A stretch of DNA of 64,000 bases from Bacilli bacterium (GTDB lineage Bacteria > Bacillota_I > Bacilli_A > ML615J-28 > CAG-313): assembly GCA_017398545.1 (NCBI GenBank), contig JAFQFT010000011.1, forward strand, positions 1 to 64,000, read 5' to 3'. The notes beneath the pieces were generated by a model. That model saw nothing but the letters and a program-made list of their open reading frames with translations, was not told the DNA's origin and made no database searches. How positions within the stretch are numbered: position 1 is the stretch's first letter; each line of letters starts with the position of its first letter. This document shows, piece by piece, positions 26,983 through 34,516 of the stretch. The translations under genes and the position numbers were made by a program.

Positions 26983-27246
26983 CTATTTAGATTCTTTCTT
27001 ATCAGCAGCTAAAAGCCCTTGTTGTTTTAAGAATGATTTTACTGTGTCAGTAGGTTTAGCACCAACAGCTAACCATTTTTGAACTTTTTCAACATCAAAG
27101 TTAACAGTAGCTGGGTTTGTTAAAGGATTGTAAGTACCTACAACTTCAATAAAACGACCATCTCTTGGGTTGCGTGAATCTGTAGCAACGATACGATAGA
27201 AAGGACTCTTTTTAGAACCAAATCTTTGTGATCTTAATTTAACCAT
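26983..27246 (-). CDS. rpsP: 30S ribosomal protein S16
   Basis: 87 residues with the usual start [20 protein letters not shown], then [11 protein letters not shown] and [15 protein letters not shown]. Binds 16S rRNA early in 30S assembly. Preceded by a very strong promoter and GGAGGT. The upstream genes are spore-type, not ffh/ylxM as in Bacillus. Confidence 0.97.
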   Translation of the reverse strand: MVKLRSQRFGSKKSPFYRIVATDSRNPRDGRFIEVVGTYNPLTNPATVNFDVEKVQKWLAVGAKPTDTVKSFLKQQGLLAADKKESK

Positions 27247-27278
27247 AATATTAGTACCTCCATAATTAATTCTATAAT

Positions 27279-27307
27279 ATTATACCACTTATCTTATATA
27301 CTGTCAA
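27279..27307 (-). promoter_or_regulatory. rpsP promoter
   Basis: Minus-strand TTGACA, 17 nt (ending TGG), TATAAT: a consensus vegetative promoter. Confidence 0.85.
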
Positions 27308-27327
27308 GTAATTTACCTTAACACTTT

Positions 27328-27552
27328 CTAATGCGATAAATATTTAATAATACCATTTACAAAATCAACTTGTTTCCTAAAATTATCTATCTTATCAGCA
27401 GTTGTAATCTTTAAAGTTGTTTTAACTTCTTTTTCAAAATTACTATATAAATTAGGATTACTATTTAATATTTGATACCAATGAGGATGATATCTAAGAT
27501 ATGTTAAATACAAATCATTAGCATAAATCTTATTTAAAATATCTCTTCTCAT
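27328..27552 (-). CDS. ylbE: YlbE-like protein
   Basis: 74 residues from the ATG at 27552, overlapping the YlbD stop (TAATG) behind GGTGG. The sequence RYHPHWYQILNSNP with a later FEKEVK matches the YlbE-like family of spore-forming Bacilli, whose gene follows ylbD. Function unknown. The extra four residues that a TTG start would add lie within ylbD and are not favoured. Confidence 0.7.
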   Translation of the reverse strand: MRRDILNKIYANDLYLTYLRYHPHWYQILNSNPNLYSNFEKEVKTTLKITTADKIDNFRKQVDFVNGIIKYLSH

Positions 27553-27920
27553 TAATCCCACCAACTATTATAATTTGCATTATAAAGACCAGGACTAGGC
27601 TTGTTTCCAAAACTTTGTGTTATTTGTAAAACCTTTTGAATTGTATTTAAAGTCTTACTAATTGAATCAGGATTAATCTTTTTCACATACTCTACAATAT
27701 TTTTAATATTAGATGTAGTTAACAAATCATCAAGTTTTTTATTCCCTAAATCACTATCTTTCTTAACTTCTTTATATATATCCCATACACTATCTTCTTC
27801 CCCTAATAACACCCAATCTTCATATAACGATTGCCAAGTCTTTAAACCATTTTTAACATCATCTTTAATTCTAGGATACTTTCTAACAAAAGTTCTAAAT
27901 TCATCAATACGGCTTTCCAC
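27552..27920 (-). CDS. ylbD: YlbD-type putative spore coat protein
   Basis: 122 residues with a GTG start behind GAGGTGAT. The segment FRTFVRKYPRIKDDVKNGLKTW followed by EDWVLLGEEDSVWD is the signature of YlbD, a coat-associated protein in Bacillus. C-terminus Asn/Trp-rich. Couples to ylbE. A sigma-K-like promoter (27937-27963) precedes it, supporting expression in the sporulating mother cell. Confidence 0.75.
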   Translation of the reverse strand: MESRIDEFRTFVRKYPRIKDDVKNGLKTWQSLYEDWVLLGEEDSVWDIYKEVKKDSDLGNKKLDDLLTTSNIKNIVEYVKKINPDSISKTLNTIQKVLQITQSFGNKPSPGLYNANYNSWWD

Positions 27921-27936
27921 TTTATCACCTCATTAT

Positions 27937-27963
27937 TAAAATATGAAATAATTAATTTCTTGT
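27937..27963 (-). promoter_or_regulatory. sigma-K-like promoter of ylbD
   Basis: Minus strand ACA, 15 nt, CATATTTTA, fitting the sigma-K form (AC at -35, CATAnnnTA at -10). Its -35 half lies in the inverted repeat TGTTAC...GTAACA shared with the divergent gene. Confidence 0.55.
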
Positions 27964-27977
27964 TACTCTTTTTTGTA

Positions 27978-28004
27978 ACACTTTTTTATTAATTTCATAT
28001 CTTA
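27978..28004 (+). promoter_or_regulatory. sigma-K-like promoter of the Asn-rich small protein gene
   Basis: Plus strand ACA (27978-27980), 15 nt, CATATCTTA (27996-28004). Mirror image of the ylbD promoter, 30 nt before the start codon of the gene at 28035. Confidence 0.55.
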
Positions 28005-28034
28005 AAGTAAAGACAAAACAAAGGGAGGGTAAAA

Positions 28035-28271
28035 ATGTTTAATAATAAAAATAGATTATTTAATCCAAATACAATTCAAAATCAAAACCAATATTACCAA
28101 CAACCTTATAATATGATGGAATACCCGAATTATAATCAATATGACTTATCACGTTTTGATGAACAAATAAATGAACTAAAAAGAATGAATAATGAACTAT
28201 TAAAACGAATCAATCGTATTGAAAACTATTTAGGAATAAGAACTGAATCAGATGCAAGTAATTATCAATAA
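28035..28271 (+). CDS. small Asn/Tyr/Gln-rich protein with coiled coil, probable spore protein
   Basis: 78 residues: the first 45 are low-complexity Asn/Gln/Tyr/Pro (QNQNQYYQQPYNMMEYPNYN), the rest an amphipathic helix INELKRMNNELLKRINRIENYLG that should form a coiled coil. No signal peptide or membrane segment. AGGGAGG precedes the ATG. Its composition resembles spore coat proteins, and it shares a symmetrical sigma-K-like promoter region with ylbD. Family not recognised. Confidence 0.7.
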   Translation: MFNNKNRLFNPNTIQNQNQYYQQPYNMMEYPNYNQYDLSRFDEQINELKRMNNELLKRINRIENYLGIRTESDASNYQ

Positions 28272-28284
28272 AAAAAGAATTAGA

Positions 28285-28554
28285 TTATTTCTTCTCTAAT
28301 TCCCTCATTGTTTGATAAATCTTAATACCTGTTTTATCTTCAAACATCTTATTATAACGTTTTTCAAAAGATATACTATTTAACACTGTACGATATGTAT
28401 GATAAGCATTAATTAAATCAGCTTTCTTAACTTTACCACCTTTTGCGTATAAAGTAATTAAGTTAAAGAAATCAAATATTTTAATAATCTCATCAGTTGT
28501 AAATGTTTCATAATCAATATCAATTGCAATTTGTTCTTCTATTTTTGCTTTCAT
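28285..28554 (-). CDS. UPF0223 (YktA-like) family protein
   Basis: 89 residues from the ATG at 28554 behind GGTGA. The pattern IDYETFTTDEIIKIFDFFNLI...YAKGGKVKKADLINAYHTYRTVLNS...EKRYNKMFEDKTGIKIY fits the small helical UPF0223 proteins of Bacilli (YktA). Function unknown. Convergent with the gene at 28035. Confidence 0.65.
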   Translation of the reverse strand: MKAKIEEQIAIDIDYETFTTDEIIKIFDFFNLITLYAKGGKVKKADLINAYHTYRTVLNSISFEKRYNKMFEDKTGIKIYQTMRELEKK

Positions 28555-28619
28555 ATTATCACCCAATCAAAGTATATCAAAAAAAACTTAAATTTTCAAG
28601 CAATGGGCTAAAATATGAT

Positions 28620-28646
28620 ACATCTATAAGTTTTATGAATAGAATA
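28620..28646 (+). promoter_or_regulatory. sigma-K-like promoter of yjcZ copy 1
   Basis: ACA, 15 nt, AATAGAATA: same spacing as the two promoters at 27.9-28.0 kb, with the first base of the -10 box A instead of C. Ribosome site AAAGGAGGTG follows. Confidence 0.45.
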
Positions 28647-28665
28647 AAGTAAAGGAGGTGGAACT

Positions 28666-28803
28666 ATGTATCAACCTAACTATGGATATGGATGTTGTCA
28701 ACAACAAACTACTTCTTGTGGTAGCAACTTTGGTGGTTATGGCTACGCTTTAATTCTAGTATTATTCATTTTATTAGTAATTATCGGTACTGCAAGATGG
28801 TAA
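28666..28803 (+). CDS. YjcZ-family sporulation-type small protein (complete copy)
   Basis: 45 residues: a Gly/Tyr/Cys/Gln-rich head (NYGYGCCQQQTTSCGSN), then FGGYGYALILVLFILLVIIG, the hydrophobic tail of the YjcZ family of tiny sporulation proteins. Strong AAAGGAGGTG site, terminator behind. From codon 3 onward the gene is identical to two other segments in the window (42971-43104, and 44846-44921 apart from one deletion), both lacking a start codon. It therefore marks the left edge of the accessory island. Confidence 0.85.
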   Translation: MYQPNYGYGCCQQQTTSCGSNFGGYGYALILVLFILLVIIGTARW

Positions 28804-28811
28804 TAAATTTT

Positions 28812-28838
28812 AAAAAGGGAGCTTGTTGCTCCTTTTTT
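28812..28838 (+). terminator. yjcZ terminator
   Basis: GGGAGC-ttgtt-GCTCC with flanking A- and T-runs. Diverged versions follow the other two yjcZ segments. Confidence 0.75.
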
Positions 28839-28875
28839 TAGAATTCATTGAAATATTTATATTTTTAATTTTTAT

Positions 28876-29005
28876 TGCACCATAAGTTACATCTTAACTA
28901 GTTATAAACTTATATACTAAGCAGTCTTTAAGACTAGTTAAGTATGATCTATAGAGACTAATTAGTATTGAGTATTTCGTTACTTGTGACATATTAAATA
29001 AATTA
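28876..29005. repeat. non-coding repeat, copy A (diverged)
   Basis: Shares AGTTAAGTA..., CTAATTAGTAT and a CTTGtGaCAtATTAAATA-type block with copies at 33575-33732 and 42774-42948. This is the most degraded copy and its hairpin is weak. It sits directly after the yjcZ terminator and runs into the truncated XRE fragment. Confidence 0.55.
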
Positions 29006-29020
29006 TCTTATTGATATAGT

Positions 29021-29329
29021 GGTTATTATGCATTTGTAAATTATCATAATCTTATGTTAAAAGTTAATGAAGAAGATTATAAACAATTATATAAAGATGG
29101 ATTTATATACTTCAATGATAATAAAAGATATATTAACTTAAATAAAATTATATGATTAGATAAAGATAGTGATTTATCTGATTTAATAATAGATTTATAT
29201 AAACATAAAAGATTAGATGGATTATTTGATAACAATGATACATCTATATTAAAAAATAATAATGATGTTGTAGAAATTATATTAGATAAAGAGTTTATAG
29301 AATATATTAAAAAAGTAATACAGTCATAG
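29021..29329 (+). pseudogene. truncated XRE regulator fragment
   Basis: The frame encodes YYAFVNYHNLMLKVNEEDY... through EYIKKVIQS, about 80% identical to residues 64-164 of the intact XRE regulator at 38745-39239. The helix-turn-helix part is missing, and TGA replaces a Gly GGA codon after NLNKII. The downstream terminator-like sequence is also shared. A dead duplicate, evidence that the island holds remains of more than one related element. Confidence 0.85.
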
Positions 29330-29833
29330 AGAAAAGAGAGCTCTTTCCTTTTTTCTTTTGTTCCCACACCTAGCTCCTCGATTAATTTCGTTTGCTAGGA
29401 TGGTTCTAACAAATCAAACATCATTTCTTTAATAATTTATAATCAATATTGAGTATTTTAAAATTCTTTATCCATTAATTATACATTAATTATTCTAAAA
29501 TATTTATTTATAATTGTAACAATCTCAACAAATAGTTTTTAAAATAATAAATTAAGTTATATTGTTAATGTCTAGATTTTCATGCAAAGATTTAACAGTA
29601 TATAAAATAATTCAAACAAAACAAAGAACTTATAAGAATTATTTATAATTTAACAAAAAAATTGTAATTTTTTCTATTCTATAGTATAATAAACATACAT
29701 AAAAAACTTAATATTTTAGTTTTAAAAATATTAACGTGATTGACAACCTTTTTGTAAATACACTGATGATTAATTAATTTTTTAAATCATACTGTTTCAA
29801 AAGATAAATCTATAAAAGAAGGGACTTTAAACC
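29330..29833. other. AT-rich intergenic stretch without gene
   Basis: About 500 nt, very AT-rich. The only structure seen is an inverted repeat CCTAGC...GCTAGG at about 29371-29400 and continued weak similarity to the region behind the intact XRE gene. No supported gene. Confidence 0.5.
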
Positions 29834-30136
29834 ATAGAAATTATTATTATTTTATTAGCAATTGCTGGTGGTGGTATTTTAATTGCAAAAATATGTAACG
29901 CTTGGGGAGAATCTAAAATGGGCGAAGAAGGATGGAGAGACTTTCAAAAAGTTGTCCACGAGGATGAAGAAAAGAAAAAATACAACAACTATATGTTTAC
30001 TTGTCCGATGTGTAATTCTAAAAATGTAAAAAAAATTAGTACCGTAAATCGCGCAACTTCTATAGCTATATTTGGATTAGCATCAAATAAAATTAATAAA
30101 CAATACGAATGTGATAATTGTAAACATAAGTGGTAA
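29834..30136 (+). CDS. small zinc-ribbon membrane protein, start codon apparently ATA
   Basis: An ATG at 29918 gives 72 residues, but the same frame is open from 29834 and adds a hydrophobic helix (IEIIIILLAIAGGGILIAK). An AAGGGA site stands 10 nt before an ATA there, so the natural start seems to have mutated from ATG, or ATA is used. C-terminal part has CPMCNSKNVKKIS...CDNCKHKW, a zinc ribbon related to the C-terminal ribbon of the protein at 32579-33211. Function unknown; it may be poorly expressed. Confidence 0.5.
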   Translation: MEIIIILLAIAGGGILIAKICNAWGESKMGEEGWRDFQKVVHEDEEKKKYNNYMFTCPMCNSKNVKKISTVNRATSIAIFGLASNKINKQYECDNCKHKW

Positions 30137-30152
30137 TTATAGTATTATATAG

Positions 30153-30180
30153 AAAAAGGCGAGCCAAATCTCGCCTTTTT
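30153..30180. terminator. bidirectional terminator
   Basis: AAAAAGGCGAG / CTCGCCTTTTT between convergent genes. Confidence 0.8.
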
Positions 30181-30203
30181 AAATTGAAAAATTATTTAAT
30201 AAT

Positions 30204-30806
30204 TTACTTAAATTTATTTACATTATCATCGAATTCATAATCATACAAAACAAATGTTTCATCGTAAAACAATTTCTTTCTTTTGTCGGTTTCTTTTCGG
30301 TACATTGCTAATGTGTTTTCAACAATACGCACTTTAAAACTCTTACTTTCACTTATCCCACCCTCATCTGATAAAATATCAGTAATCAAATCATCAGCAA
30401 CAACTTTTTCTGTGGTATCAATTACAGCACAAAAAACAAATTTAATACTTTCATCTAACTTATCATCCGGAGATATTTCATCTATAATAGCAGTTTGAAG
30501 TAGGTGAAGAGACTCATAGGCTTTGATTCTAATTTTTAGTAAAAGATTCTCTTTACGAATTTTATCTGGTAGTGTGTCTTCGGGAGCATCAAAACCCGTT
30601 TTAAATTCAATTAAATTCAAATTTCTTTTAATTAAAAGTGCATCGGCAGAGGCACAATGATTTCCATAAATATCACTTTTAATATCATCGAAATTAAAGG
30701 CGTCTTCTGTACATTTTATTAATTCATTATTTGATAATTTTGAAAGCGATTTAACGTAATTGTAATTGCTCTTAAGGTAATCTATAATATCTCTACAAGT
30801 TATCAT
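30204..30806 (-). CDS. PD-(D/E)xK nuclease-like partner of AAA ATPase
   Basis: 200 residues from the ATG at 30806 (6 nt behind GAGGTG; the ATG 18 nt upstream lies before this site). Contains SADALLIKRNLNLIEFKTG, with Asp55 and Glu67-x-Lys69 spaced as in PD-(D/E)xK nucleases, followed by a basic helix RKENLLLKIRIKAYESL. No known domain recognised beyond this. Translationally coupled to the ATPase. ATPase plus nuclease operons in mobile islands are commonly anti-phage systems; this is the inference here. Confidence 0.6.
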   Translation of the reverse strand: MITCRDIIDYLKSNYNYVKSLSKLSNNELIKCTEDAFNFDDIKSDIYGNHCASADALLIKRNLNLIEFKTGFDAPEDTLPDKIRKENLLLKIRIKAYESLHLLQTAIIDEISPDDKLDESIKFVFCAVIDTTEKVVADDLITDILSDEGGISESKSFKVRIVENTLAMYRKETDKRKKLFYDETFVLYDYEFDDNVNKFK

Positions 30807-30816
30807 AAATTTCACC

Positions 30817-32214
30817 TCATTCATCTTTTATTTTTTTTACTTCGACAAGAGGCAAAGCAAAAGAAGAATAAATTTCGCTAATTCTTCCATTAACACATAT
30901 ATAATCAACCATATATTTACTGTCATTATGTTTTGCCATATAATAATTTGCTTTTTCTAACAACTCATATTTTTTTGAATACGCTTCTAAAGCCATTAAA
31001 AAATTAGGACTATGTGTTGTTAATAAGATATTAGTACCTAGTTCTTTTACAAGTAAGACTATTACTTCAGCAAAAACATTTTGCCAAGCAGGATGAAGAT
31101 GAGCTTCAGGCTCGTCAAGTATCAACATGGTATCAAAATTAATTTCACCTTTTTCAAGTAAATTTTTGATAATAGAAAACATTTTAGAACCAGTTGCTAA
31201 ATTTTGAACTTTCAACGGCTCTTTTTCTGGTTCTTCGTAATACATTCCCGATTCACGAATAGTCAATACACCAGGAATAATATCACTTATTTTGTTAATT
31301 ATATCATCATATCTATCACGATTTATGGATTGTTCAATTATAGAATTGGTTTCACGCTTTAGCAATAATCTATTCAATTTAGCAGAATGAGAATAATCCA
31401 AGCGATTTCCATAGCGATACATTAAAGGAAGGTTATCGTCCGTAATTTTATCTAATACATAAGGATCCTCAACATATATAGCGTTATGTAGGAATAGTTT
31501 ACTGTCCATTACATTAGCAGATAATCCTTTTTTTTCTATCAAAGTAAAGTGGGAGCCCATTTCACCATTTTTTGTTATTAAAACGGTTGATTTCTTTTCT
31601 TTTGATTTTAGATTTATAGGATAAACTTGACCATTAAACTCCACATTAAAAAGTGATGCAACACTTCTTTCAGCAAACCCTTGTAGATCTTTATCAAAAT
31701 AATACTTATTCATCTCCTCAAGAACAGACATAGCTCTATCTCTGTTCTCATTGTAATTATCTAAAAAGACAGAGAATTTCTTCGGCAACCCATTTTTTTG
31801 CTTTATTGAAAAATCTAACAATGTCTGAGGCGTGATAAAATCAACAATCTCTTTTAAATTGATAAAAAGTTCAACAACGTCTACATATTCAAGAAGACGA
31901 CGATATCCCAAACTTGTATGTAAAAGAGGTGATAAATCTTTTTGTAATACTTCTTGCATTCTATCAAAGTCAACGTATTTTGCAACACTTTCTAAATCAA
32001 GAAGACGAGATATGCTTGATATTGTCCTTCTATAATTCATTATTAGTTCATCGTGTATTTTTTCTTCAAGATTACTTAAAGATTCAATAGTTGCATATAA
32101 TGCCTTTCCTACTGTAGATTTACCAGAGTTGTTGTTTCCACAAATAACAGTTAATCCTTTTATCTTTATCGTAGCATTATTTATTATACCAATATTTTGT
32201 AATATTAATTCCAT
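30817..32214 (-). CDS. AAA/ABC-type ATPase (OLD/AAA_15-like), probable defence component
   Basis: 465 residues. Walker A GNNNSGKST (about 26-34), a long helical insert, then the signature-like NLATGSKMF, Walker B MLILDEPEAHLHP and TTHSPNFLMAL, the order found in OLD-family and AAA_15/AAA_21 ATPases without own nuclease domain. ATG with ribosome site AAGGAG. Its stop lies next to the nuclease-like gene. Architecture resembles two-gene defence systems (Septu, PARIS and relatives) but the partner is not one of their known effectors. Confidence 0.8.
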   Translation of the reverse strand: MELILQNIGIINNATIKIKGLTVICGNNNSGKSTVGKALYATIESLSNLEEKIHDELIMNYRRTISSISRLLDLESVAKYVDFDRMQEVLQKDLSPLLHTSLGYRRLLEYVDVVELFINLKEIVDFITPQTLLDFSIKQKNGLPKKFSVFLDNYNENRDRAMSVLEEMNKYYFDKDLQGFAERSVASLFNVEFNGQVYPINLKSKEKKSTVLITKNGEMGSHFTLIEKKGLSANVMDSKLFLHNAIYVEDPYVLDKITDDNLPLMYRYGNRLDYSHSAKLNRLLLKRETNSIIEQSINRDRYDDIINKISDIIPGVLTIRESGMYYEEPEKEPLKVQNLATGSKMFSIIKNLLEKGEINFDTMLILDEPEAHLHPAWQNVFAEVIVLLVKELGTNILLTTHSPNFLMALEAYSKKYELLEKANYYMAKHNDSKYMVDYICVNGRISEIYSSFALPLVEVKKIKDE

Positions 32215-32578
32215 AGTAAACTCCTTACAAAATTTATATTTAAGAATTAATCCACCGTAAAACTCTATAAACTCTTTGATGTTACATTAGAAAATTTTAA
32301 ATTTTTTCAAATATACTCAAAGAAGTAGAGTAGTTTATTCAAAATTAAATTACAGCATTTGCACTTATTTCTGCTGTTAACTTTGGGAGGATATTATACA
32401 TTTGATTATCAGTGAGAATTTTCCCGAGTTATCATACTATATGGTTACAATAGTCACTCATTATATAGTATGTAAATATTATAGCATAAATTTTCATTAA
32501 TTTCAAGAACTTTTTGATAATTTTCAAAATTATCTATGTTGATAATTTTCAAAATTATCTATTGGAATTATGCAAAAT
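32215..32578. promoter_or_regulatory. regulatory region with inverted repeats before the ATPase gene
   Basis: No gene. Holds an inverted repeat CATACTATAT...ATATAGTATG (about 32424-32472) and two identical perfect palindromes GATAATTTTCAAAATTATC at 32516-32534 and 32541-32559, 25 nt apart. These may be operators of the ATPase operon or signals ending the zinc-ribbon gene. Confidence 0.5.
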
Positions 32579-33211
32579 TTATTTACCAATTTTCCATTTG
32601 TGTCCACAATTTTGGCAAACATTTATTGGTTTGCCACTACCAATAAATCCCCAAATAATAGAGTAACCTCTATTAATTGTAGCGATTGAAGGTGAAGCAC
32701 ATTTAGGGCAAGTTGGAATTCCTTTCTTACTATATTCATTTCGTGTTCGGTCTAATTCATTCCTCCTACGTACCAATTCTGCTTGTTTTTTTTGCTTTTC
32801 TTCCTTTTGTAATTTATCTCTTTCTTGTTTCTCTTCGATTTCTTTTTGCTTTTTTTGTTGATATAGTTGAAAATCTTTTTTTGCTAACATATAATCGCTT
32901 ATTTCAAAAATTGTACCGATAATAAATATAATACAAAAAAACAAGCAAATCAATCCTAGAATAATAATTGACTGTATTCCAAAGATAAATCCAACAAATG
33001 ATATTAAGGATATTAGTCCAAATTTTAAACAATTGCTTAACTTGGGCATAGGAATTTCTTTTGAACAAGATTTAGTTATTTTATTTTCAGAACTTGAAGT
33101 AAGTTTAATATTATCAGTATCCATATCTATGTGAGGTACGGAAATTCCACATTTATGACAAAATAAAGAATCTTCTGATAATTCTACTCCACACTTTTTA
33201 CAAACTTTCAT
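32579..33211 (-). CDS. membrane protein with N- and C-terminal zinc ribbons
   Basis: 210 residues: N-terminal ribbon CKKCGVELSEDSLFCHKCG, two hydrophobic helices (about 62-102), a strongly charged coiled coil rich in Gln/Glu/Lys (about 115-155), and a C-terminal ribbon CPKC...CQNCGHKW. Both ends and the coil are probably cytoplasmic. Relative of the small protein at 29834-30136 by its C-terminal ribbon. Role unknown; such proteins are frequent in accessory regions. Ribosome site AGGAGG. Confidence 0.65.
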   Translation of the reverse strand: MKVCKKCGVELSEDSLFCHKCGISVPHIDMDTDNIKLTSSSENKITKSCSKEIPMPKLSNCLKFGLISLISFVGFIFGIQSIIILGLICLFFCIIFIIGTIFEISDYMLAKKDFQLYQQKKQKEIEEKQERDKLQKEEKQKKQAELVRRRNELDRTRNEYSKKGIPTCPKCASPSIATINRGYSIIWGFIGSGKPINVCQNCGHKWKIGK

Positions 33212-33574
33212 ATATTGCTATCCTCCTAAAAATGAAATAACATGTTTAAACAAGATAAGTTATTTAAAAAATAAATTCATTATTACCATAATATAAATAT
33301 TAACTCTATTTTAAATATAAGTAAAAAGAAAAAAATAACTTTTAATAATCCATTGTCTTTTAATATAAATAGCTAGATATTATCATTTTTTATAATAATA
33401 TTTTAACATAACATTATAATTTTTTCAATATTTTGACTATAAATAATATAATAAAAAATAATTAAATATTTAAATTATATTTTCTATAAAAATAAACTTA
33501 GTTCATTAAGTAGAAACTAATCGTTAAAAGTATTATAACTAATTTTTTGTTTTTGATGTGCCAAAATTTTATTT
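33212..33574. other. AT-rich spacer without gene
   Basis: About 360 nt of nearly pure A/T with no supported gene, upstream of repeat copy B. Confidence 0.5.
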
Positions 33575-33732
33575 TAGATTTACCCTAAAATAATGTACTA
33601 ACTAGTATTTAAATCTAAATTAAGTATATTGCATATGGGCTAATTAATATAGACCATACTGCAGCTATTTTCTTAACTTAAGTCACATTAAATACATTAG
33701 TTATTTATATTCATCATTTTGGATAACAAATT
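33575..33732. repeat. non-coding repeat, copy B
   Basis: Aligns with copy C over about 150 nt, best in TTAAGTA, TGCATATGGGCTAATTA and CACATTAAATACATTAG. Hairpin TGCA-TATGG...CCATA-cTGCA. Compared with copy C the stem pair G-C is replaced by T-A on both sides, a compensated change. Confidence 0.65.
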
Positions 33733-33735
33733 AAC

Positions 33736-33770
33736 AAAAATATTAGTCCTCTTTTAAGACTAATATTTTT
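33736..33770. terminator. terminator of the satD-DUF3307 transcript
   Basis: AAAAATATTAGTC / GACTAATATTTTT, with T-runs on both strands, just after the DUF3307 stop. Confidence 0.7.
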
Positions 33771-33775
33771 TAAGA

Positions 33776-34516
33776 TTACTTAATAATTAATAAAGCTAAT
33801 ATCGCAATTATCAAACTAAATAATGTTCCAACTAAATACTTTTCAGCAAAATCTTTATCTTCTAATTGCTTAAACCTAGCAAGAGATTTTGCTGTTAAAA
33901 CTAATGCAATCGAACCATACAAACCAAGTACACCCAAAAGTAATATTACTACTCTTTCTAACATTCCAATTAATGCACCTACATTATCTGACTCAACATT
34001 TTCACAAATATCTTTTTTATTAAAGATATAATTAAAGAAATGTTTTATAAATACTGATGCTGGAGATAAAACAATTAAGAATGCTAAAATATAATTAATA
34101 ATTATATTATGACCTATTTCTTTTAAAAATGAAATATTATATACTGCATCACCTATAGAATTCAAATTTGATTTAATAACAAGTGAAATAGTTACCAGTA
34201 ATAAAACATGTATAATTTGATCAACTATAAAACTCCAAAATGAAAAAGCATTATTGTTAAATTTTTTTGTAATTTTAATTCTAAAATAATCAATTAAAAA
34301 ATGTGAACCAAAAACTAAAAATGACCAAAAGATAATTTCCCAAATGTTTCCAAATAGTAACAATACTAAAGTAATCATTATAGTATAAATTAAACTATGT
34401 ATAATAAGTCCTTTTATACTATTTTTCTTTTTTTCAACCAACTTAACAGGTTGCAAGAAAAAATCACCTATTAAATGAGCTATTAATAATAATTTTAGAA
34501 TATCCATTTCTTTCAC
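33776..34516 (-). CDS. DUF3307 membrane protein (SatE-like position)
   Basis: 246 residues, about seven helices. N-terminal LLLIAHLIGDFFLQP and HFLIDYFRI are typical of DUF3307 membrane proteins, which occur next to satD. Starts 4 nt inside the end of satD, so coupled. Function unknown; in streptococci sat genes are linked to acid tolerance. Confidence 0.75.
   Translation of the reverse strand: MKEMDILKLLLIAHLIGDFFLQPVKLVEKKKNSIKGLIIHSLIYTIMITLVLLLFGNIWEIIFWSFLVFGSHFLIDYFRIKITKKFNNNAFSFWSFIVDQIIHVLLLVTISLVIKSNLNSIGDAVYNISFLKEIGHNIIINYILAFLIVLSPASVFIKHFFNYIFNKKDICENVESDNVGALIGMLERVVILLLGVLGLYGSIALVLTAKSLARFKQLEDKDFAEKYLVGTLFSLIIAILALLIIK

Noticed and set aside
29021-29329. TGA read as tryptophan (mycoplasma-type code)
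   Set aside because: Trp is TGG throughout, the TGA replaces a Gly codon of the intact homologue, and the fragment is truncated anyway.
29077-29367. 96-residue minus-strand open frame
   Set aside because: Lies opposite the XRE fragment, which has clear homology on the plus strand; no ribosome site or family.
30283-30498. Open frame opposite the nuclease-like gene
   Set aside because: Antisense shadow without ribosome site or recognisable features.
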